Positions 18,591-30,176 of a DNA stretch of 64,000 nt are shown here, piece by piece. The notes under the pieces were generated by a model. The model was given only the letters and a program-made list of their open reading frames with translations. It searched no databases and was not told the origin of the DNA. Positions within the stretch are counted from its first letter, which is position 1, and each line of letters begins with the position of its first letter. Source of the DNA: Thermotoga neapolitana DSM 4359 (GTDB taxonomy: Bacteria; Thermotogota; Thermotogae; Thermotogales; Thermotogaceae). Both the position numbers and the translations under genes were made by a program. The stretch is taken from NCBI RefSeq assembly GCF_000018945.1, contig NC_011978.1, positions 652,729-716,728 on the forward strand, read 5' to 3'.

Positions 18591-19583
18591 ATGAAGGAAG
18601 TGCTTTTAAAAGCGGAAAATGTGAGGGCTTACTATAAATTGGAGAAGGCTTCTGTCAAGGCCGTAGATGGGGTTTCCTTCGAGATACTGGAAGACGAGGT
18701 CATAGGAGTTGTCGGAGAGTCAGGATGCGGTAAGACGACCCTTTCGAACGTGATCTTCATGAACATGGTGAAACCCTTGACGCTAGTTGATGGAAAGATA
18801 TTTTTGAAGGTGAACGGAAAATTCGAAGAAATCTCATCGATGACAAGGGACGAGGTGAAAAAGAGATTCTGGGGAAAAGAGATCACGATAATTCCCCAGG
18901 CTGCCATGAACGCGCTGATGCCGACGATCAAAATGGAAAAGTACGTAAGACACCTTGCCGAATCTCACGGTATAGACGAGCACGAACTTCTTGAGAAGGC
19001 GAAGAGAAGGTTCGAAGAAGTAGGATTGAAACCCATGTGGCTCAAAAGGTACCCGTTTGAACTCAGTGGAGGAATGAGGCAAAGGGCCGTGATAGCGATC
19101 GCAACAATTTTGAATCCCAGCCTACTCATAGCGGACGAACCAACTTCTGCTCTGGACGTGGTCAACCAGAAGGTCCTTCTGAAAGTCCTGATGCAGATGA
19201 AGCGACAGGGAATTGTGAAGAGCATCATATTCATCACACACGACATAGCAACTGTAAGACAGATTGCAGACAGGATGATCATCATGTACGCTGGAAAGAT
19301 CGTGGAGTTTTCCCCGGTGGAGTCCATACTGGAAAAACCGCTTCACCCCTACACTCAGGGGCTCTTCAACTCCGTCTTGACACCGGAACCAGAGGTCAAA
19401 AAGAGAGGAATCACTACCATTCCTGGAGCACCTCCGAACCTTATAAACCCACCTTCTGGATGCAGGTTCCATCCAAGGTGTCCACATGTGATGGATATAT
19501 GTAAGGAGAAGGAACCACCACTGACAGAAATAGAACCTTCACGGAGAGTGGCATGTTGGCTTTACACGGAGGAGAGAGCATGA
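18591..19583 (+). CDS. Oligosaccharide ABC transporter ATPase (DppD/OppD type)
   Basis: A 330-residue ATPase with Walker A GESGCGKTT, signature LSGGMRQRAVIA, Walker B LLIADEPTSALD and switch His in FITHD. The C-terminal extension carries the oligopeptide-transporter zone GAPPNLINPPSGCRFHPRCP, whose cysteines fit the iron-sulfur cluster seen in this subfamily. I chose the ATG at 18591, with GAGGGAGGA ending seven nucleotides before; an in-frame ATG at 18585 is too close to it. The stop overlaps the second ATPase gene by ATGA. Confidence 0.9.
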   Translation: MKEVLLKAENVRAYYKLEKASVKAVDGVSFEILEDEVIGVVGESGCGKTTLSNVIFMNMVKPLTLVDGKIFLKVNGKFEEISSMTRDEVKKRFWGKEITIIPQAAMNALMPTIKMEKYVRHLAESHGIDEHELLEKAKRRFEEVGLKPMWLKRYPFELSGGMRQRAVIAIATILNPSLLIADEPTSALDVVNQKVLLKVLMQMKRQGIVKSIIFITHDIATVRQIADRMIIMYAGKIVEFSPVESILEKPLHPYTQGLFNSVLTPEPEVKKRGITTIPGAPPNLINPPSGCRFHPRCPHVMDICKEKEPPLTEIEPSRRVACWLYTEERA

Positions 19584-20387
19584 GCAGATTAGAGGTGAAG
19601 AATCTCACGAAGATCTTTTCCCTTGGGTTTTTTTTCAAAACGTCGTGTAGAAGCGGTGAAAAACGTCTCCTTCGAGGTGAAAGAAAAGGAAATAGTGTCC
19701 CTTGTTGGAGAAAGTGGATCCGGAAAGACAACAACTGCGAAGATGATTTTGAGGCTCCTTCCTCCCACATCTGGAGAAATACGGTTCGAGGGAAAAGACA
19801 TCTGGAGGGATCTCAAAGATAAAGAATCGCTCGTTGAGTTCAGAAGAAAGGTCCATGCTGTGTTTCAGGATCCGTTTGCAAGTTACAATCCTTTCTACCC
19901 GGTCGAGAGAACCCTCTGGCAGGCGATAAACCTTCTGGAAAACAAACCTTCCAATAAAAAAGAAGCCCTTGAACTCATCAAGGAGTCTCTGTTCAGAGTG
20001 GGAATCGATCCAAAGGATGTCCTTGGAAAATATCCTCATCAGATCTCAGGTGGGCAGAAGCAGAGAATAATGATCGCAAGATGCTGGATCTTGAGGCCTC
20101 TCCTGATTGTCGCAGACGAACCCACATCCATGATAGACGCGTCTTCCAGAGGAGGTATCATAAAACTCCTCGAAGAACTCAGAGAGGAACAGGGAACTTC
20201 TATAATATTCATCACTCACGATCTCGGGCTTGCTTACTACGTTTCTGACAACATATTCGTTATGAAAGACGGCGAAATCGTTGAAAGAGGTCATCCAGAC
20301 AAAGTGGTGCTGGAACCTTCTCACGAATACACAAAAGTACTCGTGGGTAGTATACCGAAACTCTACAGGAAACTGGAGGACCTGTGA
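19580..20387 (+). pseudogene. Oligosaccharide ABC transporter ATPase (DppF/OppF type), frameshifted at a T8 tract
   Basis: The reading frame starts at the ATG 19580 (MSRLEVKNLTKIFSLGFF) and runs off frame after a T8 tract at 19628-19635. With one T fewer the frame continues as FFSKRRVEAVKNVSFEV and on through Walker A GESGSGKTTT, signature ISGGQKQRIMIA, Walker B LLIVADEPTSMID and FITHDLG to the stop at 20387. The complete protein would be about 268 residues. The rest of the domain shows no decay, which argues for a sequencing error, a very recent mutation, or transcriptional slippage at T8 giving some functional product. If truly broken, transport would depend on the first ATPase alone. Confidence 0.85.
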
Positions 20388-20587
20388 TGTTCACCCGGGC
20401 TATAATGACACTTTTTTCCTGGGCTCTTGTTCTCGAAATCATCGTTCTTGTGTACTACCTCTGGCGTGGTCTCAGGCCTGTGGAGTTCTATCTTAACCTT
20501 GGACTTCTTGCTTTCACGATGTTTTTTCTGATATTCCTTGCAGTCAGGGAGAAAAAGAGGAGGGATGAAGATGGAAAAGGTGAATGA
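20387..20587 (+). CDS. Small two-helix membrane protein, unknown function
   Basis: A 66-residue protein with two hydrophobic segments (LFSWALVLEIIVLVYYLW and LGLLAFTMFFLIFLAV) separated by a short loop, and a charged tail EKKRRDEDGKGE. The ATG overlaps the preceding ATPase stop codon as TGATG, and its 3' end overlaps the start of bglB, so it is translated within the operon. I do not recognise the family; its counterpart in T. maritima (TM0026) is also hypothetical. A role linked to the transporter is only suggested by position. Confidence 0.75.
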   Translation: MFTRAIMTLFSWALVLEIIVLVYYLWRGLRPVEFYLNLGLLAFTMFFLIFLAVREKKRRDEDGKGE

Positions 20588-22736
20588 AATCCTGTCTCAA
20601 CTCACTCTGGAAGAAAAAGTGAAACTTGTAGTGGGGGTAGGACTTCCGGGGTTGTTTGGAAATCCCCATTCCCGGGTGGCGGGTGCCGCTGGAGAGACGC
20701 ATCCTGTCCCAAGAGTGGGTCTTCCTGCTTTCGTTCTGGCGGATGGCCCAGCAGGACTTAGAATAAATCCTACGAGAGAAAACGATGAGAACACCTATTA
20801 CACCACCGCTTTTCCTGTTGAGATCATGCTTGCTTCCACCTGGAACAGAGAGCTCCTCGAAGAAGTGGGAAAGGCAATGGGTGAAGAGGTGAGAGAGTAC
20901 GGTGTGGATGTGCTCCTTGCTCCTGCGATGAACATACACAGAAATCCACTTTGTGGAAGAAACTTTGAATACTACTCGGAAGATCCTGTCCTCTCCGGTG
21001 AGATGGCCTCTTCCTTTGTGAAGGGAGTCCAGTCACAGGGAGTTGGTGCGTGTATAAAGCACTTCGTGGCGAACAACCAGGAGACGAACAGAATGGTCGT
21101 GGACACGATCGTGTCCGAACGTGCTCTCAGAGAGATATATCTCAGGGGATTCGAGATCGCTGTGAAGAAATCAAAACCGTGGAGCGTGATGAGTGCTTAC
21201 AACAAACTCAATGGGAAGTACTGCTCGCAGAACGAGTGGCTCCTGAAGAAGGTTCTCAGGGAAGAATGGGGTTTCGAAGGTTTCGTTATGAGCGACTGGT
21301 ACGCTGGAGACAATCCGGTAGAACAGCTCAAAGCAGGTAACGATCTCATCATGCCTGGAAAGGCCTACCAGGTGAACACAGAACGAAGAGACGAAATAGA
21401 AGAGATCATGGAGGCCCTGAAAGAAGGAAAACTCAGCGAAGAAGTTCTCGATGAATGTGTAAGAAACATCTTGAAAGTCCTTGTGAACGCACCTTCTTTC
21501 AAAAACTACAGATACTCCAACAAACCCGATCTTGAGAAGCACGCAAAGGTTGCTTATGAAGCAGGAGCAGAAGGTGTTGTCCTTTTGAGGAACGAAGAGG
21601 CTCTTCCTCTTTCTGAAAACTCGAAAATAGCCCTCTTTGGAACGGGCCAGATCGAAACGATAAAAGGTGGAACAGGAAGCGGCGACACCCATCCAAGGTA
21701 CGCTATTTCCATCCTTGAGGGGATAAAAGAAAGGGGTCTGAATTTCGACGAAGAACTCGCAAAAACCTACGAAGACTACATCAAGAAGATGAGAGAAACA
21801 GAAGAGTACAAACCAAGAAGGGATTCCTGGGGAACGATCATAAAACCAAAACTTCCAGAAAACTTCCTTTCGGAGAAGGAAATACACAAACTGGCGAAAA
21901 AGAACGACGTGGCGGTCATCGTGATCAGCAGGATTTCCGGAGAAGGCTATGACAGAAAGCCGGTGAAGGGAGACTTTTACCTTTCTGACGATGAGACTGA
22001 TCTCATAAAGACTGTCTCCAGAGAGTTCCATGAACAGGGCAAGAAAGTGATCGTTCTTCTCAACATAGGAAGTCCTGTTGAGGTTGTTAGCTGGAGAGAT
22101 CTGGTGGATGGGATTCTCCTTGTGTGGCAGGCAGGGCAGGAAACCGGCAGGATCGTTGCCGATGTTCTCACTGGAAGGATCAATCCATCTGGAAAACTTC
22201 CAACCACCTTTCCGAGAGACTACTCTGATGTACCCTCCTGGACCTTTCCTGGAGAGCCAAAGGACAATCCACAGAAGGTGGTCTACGAAGAGGACATCTA
22301 CGTGGGATACAGGTACTACGACACCTTCGGTGTGGAGCCGGCGTACGAGTTCGGATACGGCCTTTCTTACACGACCTTTGAGTACAGTGACCTGAACGTT
22401 TCGTTCGACGGTGAAACACTCAGAGTTCAGTACAGAATAGAAAACACGGGCGGTCGTGCAGGAAAGGAAGTCTCGCAGGTTTACATCAAGGCACCGAAAG
22501 GAAAAATCGACAAACCCTTCCAGGAACTCAAGGCGTTTCACAAAACCAGACTTTTGAATCCTGGAGAGTCTGAAGAAGTGGTGCTTGAGATACCTGTCAG
22601 AGATCTTGCAAGTTTCAACGGTGAAGAATGGGTTGTCGAAGCGGGTGAATACGAAGTAAGGGTTGGTGCGTCTTCGAGGAACATAAAACTTAAAGGAACG
22701 TTTTCCGTCGGTGAGGAGAGAAGATTCAAACCGTGA
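20571..22736 (+). CDS. bglB: Beta-glucosidase, GH3
   Basis: A 721-residue GH3 enzyme of the T. neapolitana BglB (Bgl3B) type. The N-terminal barrel carries KHFVANNQETNRM and the nucleophile in VMSDWYAG, which falls at Asp242 with the start chosen here, matching the known enzyme. The second alpha/beta domain carries the acid/base region (around RISGEGYDR), and the C-terminal third is a fibronectin-III-like domain (FEYSDLNVSF to VGASSRN). No signal peptide is present, so it cleaves imported cello- and laminari-oligosaccharides to glucose in the cytoplasm. The ATG at 20571 follows AGAGGAGGG with good spacing. Confidence 0.95.
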   Translation: MEKVNEILSQLTLEEKVKLVVGVGLPGLFGNPHSRVAGAAGETHPVPRVGLPAFVLADGPAGLRINPTRENDENTYYTTAFPVEIMLASTWNRELLEEVGKAMGEEVREYGVDVLLAPAMNIHRNPLCGRNFEYYSEDPVLSGEMASSFVKGVQSQGVGACIKHFVANNQETNRMVVDTIVSERALREIYLRGFEIAVKKSKPWSVMSAYNKLNGKYCSQNEWLLKKVLREEWGFEGFVMSDWYAGDNPVEQLKAGNDLIMPGKAYQVNTERRDEIEEIMEALKEGKLSEEVLDECVRNILKVLVNAPSFKNYRYSNKPDLEKHAKVAYEAGAEGVVLLRNEEALPLSENSKIALFGTGQIETIKGGTGSGDTHPRYAISILEGIKERGLNFDEELAKTYEDYIKKMRETEEYKPRRDSWGTIIKPKLPENFLSEKEIHKLAKKNDVAVIVISRISGEGYDRKPVKGDFYLSDDETDLIKTVSREFHEQGKKVIVLLNIGSPVEVVSWRDLVDGILLVWQAGQETGRIVADVLTGRINPSGKLPTTFPRDYSDVPSWTFPGEPKDNPQKVVYEEDIYVGYRYYDTFGVEPAYEFGYGLSYTTFEYSDLNVSFDGETLRVQYRIENTGGRAGKEVSQVYIKAPKGKIDKPFQELKAFHKTRLLNPGESEEVVLEIPVRDLASFNGEEWVVEAGEYEVRVGASSRNIKLKGTFSVGEERRFKP

Positions 22737-22752
22737 AGGAGGAGGGGGTATC

Positions 22753-24693
22753 ATGAAAAAACTGGTTCTTGTTCTTTTGCTATTTCCTGTTTTCATCCTG
22801 GCTCAGAATATTTTACACAATGGCTCCTTCGACGCTCCCATTCTCATCGCTGGTGTCGATATCGAACCACCTGCAGCAGACGGTTCTATAAACACGCAGA
22901 ACAACTGGGTGTTTTTCACCAATTCGAACGGTGAGGGCGAAGCAAGGGTGGAAAATGGCGTTCTCGTGGTTGAAATAACAAACGGAGGAGACCACACCTG
23001 GTCTGTTCAGATAATCCAGTCCCCCATACGTGTTGAGAAACTCCACAAGTACAGAGTTTTTTTCAAGGCAAAGGCCTCCGTTCAGAGAAACATAGGAGTG
23101 AAAATAGGAGGAACGGCAGGAAGGGGCTGGGCAGCTTACAATCCCGGAACGGATGAGTCGGGAGGTATGGTTTTTGAACTTGGAACAGACTGGAAGACGT
23201 ACGAGTTCGAATTTGTCATGAGACAGGAAACGGATGAAAACGCACGCTTTGAGTTCCAGCTTGGAAAGTCAACGGGGACGGTCTGGATAGACACGGTCTG
23301 GATAGACGACGTAGTGATGGAAGATGTGGGAACGCTGGAAGTCAGTGGTGAGGAAAACGAGATCTACACCGAGGAGGATGAGGACAAGGTGGAAGACTGG
23401 CAACTTGTCTGGAGTCAGGAGTTCGATGATGGAGTTATCGATCCAAACGTATGGAACTTTGAGATAGGAAACGGCCATGCAAAGGGCATACCTGGCTGGG
23501 GAAACGCAGAACTCGAGTATTACACCGACAAAAACGCATTCGTTGAAAACGGCTGCCTCGTGATAGAAGCAAGGAAAGAACAGGTATCCGATGAGTACGG
23601 AACCTACGACTACACATCCGCAAGGATGACCACTGAAGGTAAATTCGAAATAAAGTACGGAAAGATCGAGATAAGGGCGAAGCTTCCCAAAGGAAAGGGC
23701 ATCTGGCCGGCTCTCTGGATGCTTGGAAACAACATCGGTGAAGTTGGATGGCCCACCTGTGGTGAGATCGACATCATGGAGATGCTGGGGCACGACACAA
23801 GAACCGTTTACGGAACAGCGCACGGTCCAGGGTATTCTGGCGGTGCAAGTATAGGTGTGGCTTATCATCTTCCCGAAGGAGTTCCTGACTTCTCAGAAGA
23901 CTTCCACGTCTTCTCCATCGAGTGGGACGAAGACGAAGTGGAATGGTATGTAGATGGCCAGCTGTATCACGTTCTCAGCAAGGACGAACTTGCCGAACTT
24001 GGACTCGAATGGGTCTTCGATCACCCGTTCTTCCTCATACTGAACGTTGCGGTGGGAGGTTACTGGCCGGGCTATCCTGACGAAACAACGCAGTTTCCAC
24101 AGAGAATGTACATCGATTACATCAGAGTTTACAAAGATATGAATCCAGAAACTATCACAGGAGAAGTGGACGATTGTGAGTACGAACAGTCTCAGCAGCA
24201 AACAGGGCCCGAAGTGACCTATGAACAGATAAACAACGGCACATTCGATGAACCGATAGTGAACGATCAGGCCAACAACCCGGATGAGTGGTTCATATGG
24301 CAGGCCGGTGACTATGGAATCAGCGGTGCCAGAGTTTCTGACTACGGTGTCACAGATGGCTACGCGTACATCACGATAGAGGACTCCGGAACAGATACCT
24401 GGCACATACAGTTCAACCAGTGGATAGGCCTCTACAAAGGAAAGACCTACACCATTTCTTTCAGGGCTAAAGCAGATACACCAAGACCGATAAACGTGAA
24501 GATCCTTCAGAATCACGATCCATGGATCAACTACTTTGCGCAGACAGTCAATCTCACAACAGAATGGCAGACGTTTACGTTCACCTACACACATCCAGAC
24601 GATGCGGACGAGGTTGTTCAGATCAGTTTCGAACTTGGAAAAGAGGCTCCAACCACGATTTACTTCGACGATGTTTCGGTGAGCCCTCAATGA
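22753..24693 (+). CDS. lamA: Laminarinase (endo-beta-1,3-glucanase), GH16 flanked by two CBMs
   Basis: A 646-residue secreted enzyme. Signal peptide (MKKLVLVLLLFPVFILAQ), then an N-terminal family-4-like carbohydrate-binding module (ILHNGSFDAP to about residue 190), a linker rich in Glu/Asp, the GH16 catalytic domain and a C-terminal CBM4-like module (INNGTFDEP to the end). The catalytic motif GEIDIMEMLG puts the nucleophile near Glu338 and the acid/base near Glu343. It cuts beta-1,3-glucans outside the cell into oligosaccharides for the adjacent transporter. The ATG at 22753 follows GGAGGGGG. A strong terminator ends the gene. Confidence 0.95.
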   Translation: MKKLVLVLLLFPVFILAQNILHNGSFDAPILIAGVDIEPPAADGSINTQNNWVFFTNSNGEGEARVENGVLVVEITNGGDHTWSVQIIQSPIRVEKLHKYRVFFKAKASVQRNIGVKIGGTAGRGWAAYNPGTDESGGMVFELGTDWKTYEFEFVMRQETDENARFEFQLGKSTGTVWIDTVWIDDVVMEDVGTLEVSGEENEIYTEEDEDKVEDWQLVWSQEFDDGVIDPNVWNFEIGNGHAKGIPGWGNAELEYYTDKNAFVENGCLVIEARKEQVSDEYGTYDYTSARMTTEGKFEIKYGKIEIRAKLPKGKGIWPALWMLGNNIGEVGWPTCGEIDIMEMLGHDTRTVYGTAHGPGYSGGASIGVAYHLPEGVPDFSEDFHVFSIEWDEDEVEWYVDGQLYHVLSKDELAELGLEWVFDHPFFLILNVAVGGYWPGYPDETTQFPQRMYIDYIRVYKDMNPETITGEVDDCEYEQSQQQTGPEVTYEQINNGTFDEPIVNDQANNPDEWFIWQAGDYGISGARVSDYGVTDGYAYITIEDSGTDTWHIQFNQWIGLYKGKTYTISFRAKADTPRPINVKILQNHDPWINYFAQTVNLTTEWQTFTFTYTHPDDADEVVQISFELGKEAPTTIYFDDVSVSPQ

Positions 24694-24698
24694 TTTCT

Positions 24699-24722
24699 CC
24701 CCGGCGGTAATGCCGGGGTTTT
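24699..24722 (+). terminator. Rho-independent terminator after the laminarinase gene
   Basis: CCCCGGC pairs with GCCGGGG around a 6-nt loop and is followed by TTTT. It closes the beta-glucan operon. Confidence 0.85.
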
Positions 24723-24730
24723 CAAACTGA

Positions 24731-26739
<2,009 letters not shown>

Positions 26740-26741
<2 letters not shown>

Positions 26742-27083
26742 ATCCCAGAAATTTTTCTCCGATTTCTTCAGCTTTTTTGAGAAGGTCTGTTCTTTTCAAA
26801 ACAGCACCGGGTTCGTTCAGACCGTTTCCACCGATGATTCCCACCTTTTCCATTCTAAGAATTCAAAAAACCTCGAGATCTCCTTCATAATACTCTCACC
26901 GGTATTACCACCGCCCTGGGAGTGGCTTCATCAATGCGAACAACCGGTCCATGAGGATTTTTGTTTGACAGAAAAACCAGCCCCACAAGTTCTTCTTCTT
27001 GCACCTTCCAGTACCTTCTCAACCAGAATTTTCGTGTTTCCGTTCTTTCTAGGACTACCAACTATCCCCGTGACTTTCAGCAT
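26740..27083 (-). pseudogene. Remnant of an NADPH-dependent FMN reductase/iron-sulfur flavoprotein gene
   Basis: The 430-bp gap before mutL is not empty. On the minus strand an ATG at 27083 opens [20 protein letters not shown], the flavin-phosphate loop start of this flavodoxin-like family. After about 40 residues the frame degenerates. The C-terminal end of the same family reappears as GNTGESIMKEISRFFEFLEW, then in a shifted frame MEKVGIIGGNGLNEPGAVL...KKAEEIGEKFLG and a stop at 26740. Roughly 90 residues of a normal 190-200-residue protein are missing, and at least one frameshift and one large internal deletion are needed, so the gene is dead. Confidence 0.8.
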
Positions 27084-27158
27084 GATCTCATCCCCACGAC
27101 ATTCTACTGTTTCGATGTTAAAATCATCACTGGATCAAAAAAATTAGGGAGTGACACC

Positions 27159-28697
27159 TTGAGAATAAGAAGGCTTCCTGAAAGTCTGATCAGAAAGATA
27201 GCTGCAGGTGAGGTAATACACAATCCCTCCTTTGTTGTGAAAGAACTCGTTGAAAACAGCCTGGATGCACAGGCAAACAGGGTGGTTGTTGAGGTCGAAA
27301 ACGGCGGGAAGAATCTCGTGAGAGTATCAGACAACGGAACGGGAATGACAAAGGAAGAGGTCCTTGTCGCTATAGAACCTCACACAACGAGTAAAATAGA
27401 AAGCGAAGAGGACCTTCGCAGGATCAGAACGTACGGTTTCAGAGGAGAGGCACTCGCTTCGATCGTTCAGGTGAGCAGGACCAGAATCGTGACTAAAACG
27501 AAGGAAGATGCCCTTGCAACTCAGGTTCTGATAACCGGAGGAAAGGTGGAAGAAATTTCTGAAACCCACAGAGACACCGGTACAACAGTTGAGGTGAAGG
27601 ATCTTTTCTTCAATCTACCCGTTCGAAGAAAATCCCTGAAATCTTCCTCAATAGAACTCAGAATGTGTCGTGAGATGTTCGAACGGTTCGCCCTTGTGAA
27701 AAACAACGTGGACTTCACCTTCATCTCAGATGGAAAGATAATTCATTCTTTCCCAGCAACAAGCGACCTTTTCGAAAGGGCTCTTTTGATACTCGAGGAT
27801 CTGAGAAAGGGATATATAACGTTCGAAGAGGAACTTTCGGATCTGAAGATAAAAGGAATCGTTTCAGCGCGTGAAATCACAAGACCGAACAGAACAGGAG
27901 AGTACTTCTATGTGAACGAACGCTTTGTCATCTCTGAGGAGCTCCACGAGGTTCTCATGAAGGTCTACGATCTTCCAAAAAGAAGGTATCCGATCGCTGT
28001 TTTATTCATAGAAACAGATCCGGAAAAACTCGATATCAACATACACCCCTCGAAGATCGTGGTGAGGTTTCTGGAGGAAGAAAAGGTCAAAGAGGCCCTG
28101 GAGGAAGTTTTGACGAAAAATCTTGCAAGGAAGTGGTACAGATCGGTTACGTACGAAGAAATCTCCTCCCGTGCGCTCAGTGTGGCAGAACCTTCTTCCT
28201 ACAGGTGGTTTCTTGTGAAGAAAAAGTACGCGGTTGTGGAGACTGAAGATGCCCTTTTTTTCATCGATCTTCACGCACTTCATGAGCGGGTCATATACGA
28301 GGAAATCCTGGCAAAAAGGGTATGGAGATCGAAGAACCTGAAGAGAAGGGTCATCACCAGCCTGCCTGATGAAAAGCTGGAAAAACTGGAAAAACTGGGC
28401 TTTTCCTTCCAGTTTGAAGGTGAATCCCTGGTGGTTCGGAAGGTTCCAGAGTTTCTCACAGAAGATGCCGTGGAAGAATTCTTCAAAGAGATCATCCACG
28501 GCAGCACGGAGATGTTGAGGGAAAAAATTGCCCTTGCCGCGTGTAAACTTGCCACAAGATCCGGTGAATTCGACGAAAAGACGGCTTCAAAACTCGTGGA
28601 TCTTTACTTCCAGAAAAAATACGAAAGGTGTCCACACGGAAGGCCTGTTTCTTTCAGGATCAGTTACGAAGATCTGGACAGGTTCTTCGAACGCTAA
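27159..28697 (+). CDS. mutL: DNA mismatch repair protein MutL
   Basis: A 512-residue MutL. The GHKL ATPase motifs are all in the N-terminal part: [10 protein letters not shown] (motif I), VSDNGTGM (motif II) and [12 protein letters not shown] (motif III). The C-terminal dimerisation domain is shorter than in enterics. The segment [13 protein letters not shown] and the [11 protein letters not shown] near the end resemble the metal-binding part of nuclease-active MutL, so it may nick the daughter strand. The start is taken as TTG at 27159 ([19 protein letters not shown]) because the family begins there; the much longer upstream frame is not coding. No mutS is in the window. Its 3' end overlaps the DUF190 gene by 4 nt. 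Confidence 0.93.
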
Positions 28698-29002
28698 CCC
28701 ATTTTTACAACTTCGACATCGATTAAGAGAACAAGACCATCGAAATCTATGCCATCGAGTTCTCTCAAAAACTCATTTATCCTTCCTTCTTCATCTACGA
28801 TCTCCAGGACGATGGGAAGATCCGGTGAGAGACTGAAGAAGTCACTCCTGTGTATGTGCCTTTTGTGACCAAATCCCATTATTCCTCTGTAAACGGTTAC
28901 TCCTTTCATTCCAAGTTCATAGGCTTGCTTCACAAGGTACTCGAAGAGGGGCTTTCCTCCATGTCTGTCCTTCTCCCCAAGGTAGATTCTCAAAAGTTTC
29001 AT
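28694..29002 (-). CDS. DUF190 family protein, fluoride-channel partner
   Basis: A 102-residue protein of the DUF190 family (structure known from T. maritima). Typical stretches are [22 protein letters not shown] and [21 protein letters not shown]. These ferredoxin-like proteins are commonly encoded beside CrcB/FluC fluoride channels, and here the two genes overlap by ATGA. A regulatory or accessory role in fluoride export is inferred from that association. It is convergent with mutL. Confidence 0.87.
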
Positions 29003-29391
29003 ACCTTTCCTCTCCCCAGAATCATTCCAAAATAAGCACCTGTGAAGGAAAGGATCAGACTGGTCAGCATGTACACCACACCCCTTGCCGGGCTTTCTTC
29101 TATGAGGGAAAGCGTCTCGTACGTGAAGGTAGAAAAAGTGGTGAAGGCACCGAGAAGTCCTGTTCCAAAAAAGAGGATCGCTTCCTTCGACAGGGGAACC
29201 TTTTCAAGAGAGGCGAACATCATAAGAGAGAGAAAAAAAGATCCAGTGGTGTTCACAACGATCGTTCCAAGAGGAAGATAGGAGAATGGAAAAAGGGAGT
29301 TGACCACTCTGGAAACGAAATACCTGAAAATGGCTCCGATCGATCCGCCGATTGCCACAAGGAGGTATTCCAACCTGTCTTCACTCCTCAT
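28999..29391 (-). CDS. crcB: Fluoride ion channel CrcB/FluC
   Basis: A 130-residue membrane protein with four hydrophobic helices. Conserved features are [14 protein letters not shown] in helix 1, the Asn in [13 protein letters not shown], and the pore motif [15 protein letters not shown] whose Phe residues coordinate fluoride. It works as an antiparallel dimer that lets fluoride leave the cell. It overlaps the end of the upstream SDR gene by 11 nt and the DUF190 gene by 4 nt. No fluoride riboswitch is visible, because the upstream sequence is coding or former coding DNA. Confidence 0.92.
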   Translation of the reverse strand: MRSEDRLEYLLVAIGGSIGAIFRYFVSRVVNSLFPFSYLPLGTIVVNTTGSFFLSLMMFASLEKVPLSKEAILFFGTGLLGAFTTFSTFTYETLSLIEESPARGVVYMLTSLILSFTGAYFGMILGRGKV

Positions 29392-30138
29392 AGATCATTT
29401 TTATAGTCATTCCTCCATCGACGGTGAAATTCACTCCCGTTATGAAACCAGCCTTTTCATCGTCCGCAAGGAAAACACACAGGTGAGCTATATCCAGCGG
29501 GTTTCCCACTCTTCCTGCGGGGTGCTGTTCATGATCGATGGGTCTCAAGTCTGGTTTTTTTCTCAGAGATTTTTTCTTCCACTCCGATGTCTCTATCCAT
29601 CCCGGACTGATACACACCACTCTTATTCTGTACTTTGAAAGACTCACAGCCAGAGAATGGGTGAGGGCAACAAGACCCCCTTTTGAGGCTGAATAAGGCT
29701 CCGTATCTGGTTCCGACTGGAAAGCTCTTGTGCTTGCAATGTTTATGATCACTCCACCGCCACGTTTTATCATCTCTTCTGCACAGTATCTGGAACAGAT
29801 GTAGGGACCTGTGAGGTTCACTCTGATCACTCTTTCCCACTCTTCGAGAGATCTTTCGAATATGCTTTTCACAGAAGTGATGGCGGCGTTGTTCACAAGA
29901 ACGTCTATTCCACCGTAGAGTTCCACGGTTTTCTTCACCATGTTCTTCACGGATTCTTCGTCAGAAACGTCCGTCTTCACGAAGGTGACATCCAGACCCT
30001 TCGATCTCAGAATCTCTTCTCTTTCAAAGCCGGCCTCTTCATCTATTTCCGCTTTCCGTTTTCTGCAAAAAGTTGAGCGATCGCAGCGCCTATTCCTTGT
30101 CCTCCACCCGTGACAACAGCAACTTTACCAGAAAGCAT
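29381..30138 (-). pseudogene. Short-chain dehydrogenase/reductase gene broken by a small deletion
   Basis: The ATG at 30138, behind GGAGGG, opens the Rossmann start VAVVTGGGQGIGAAIAQLFAENG and hits a stop five codons later. The rest of the SDR continues in another frame as AEIDEEAGFEREE through VKTDVS, VNNAAI, IINIASTRAF, the catalytic YSASK and the end VDGGM. Comparison with the usual fold shows that the second beta strand (normally after ENG) is missing. A deletion of about 10 nt, or another 3n+1 length, around 30052-30062 fits. Because structure-forming residues are lost too, this looks like a real lesion rather than a simple sequencing error. Confidence 0.82.
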
Positions 30139-30150
30139 GATACTCCCTCC

Positions 30151-30174
30151 AAAAAAGGGCGGGAGAACCCGCCC
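30151..30174 (-). terminator. Rho-independent terminator of the por operon
   Basis: On the minus strand GGGCGGG, a 4-nt loop and CCCGCCC are followed by T6 (plus-strand A6 at 30151-30156). It lies 3 nt beyond the porB stop and just before the SDR ribosome site. Confidence 0.87.
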
Positions 30175-30176
30175 TT

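Noticed and set aside
21171-22796. 541-codon open frame on the minus strand
   Set aside because: Antisense shadow of the GH3 beta-glucosidase gene.
29392-29700. Fluoride riboswitch upstream of crcB
   Set aside because: The upstream DNA is the overlapping SDR coding sequence; no riboswitch fold is visible.
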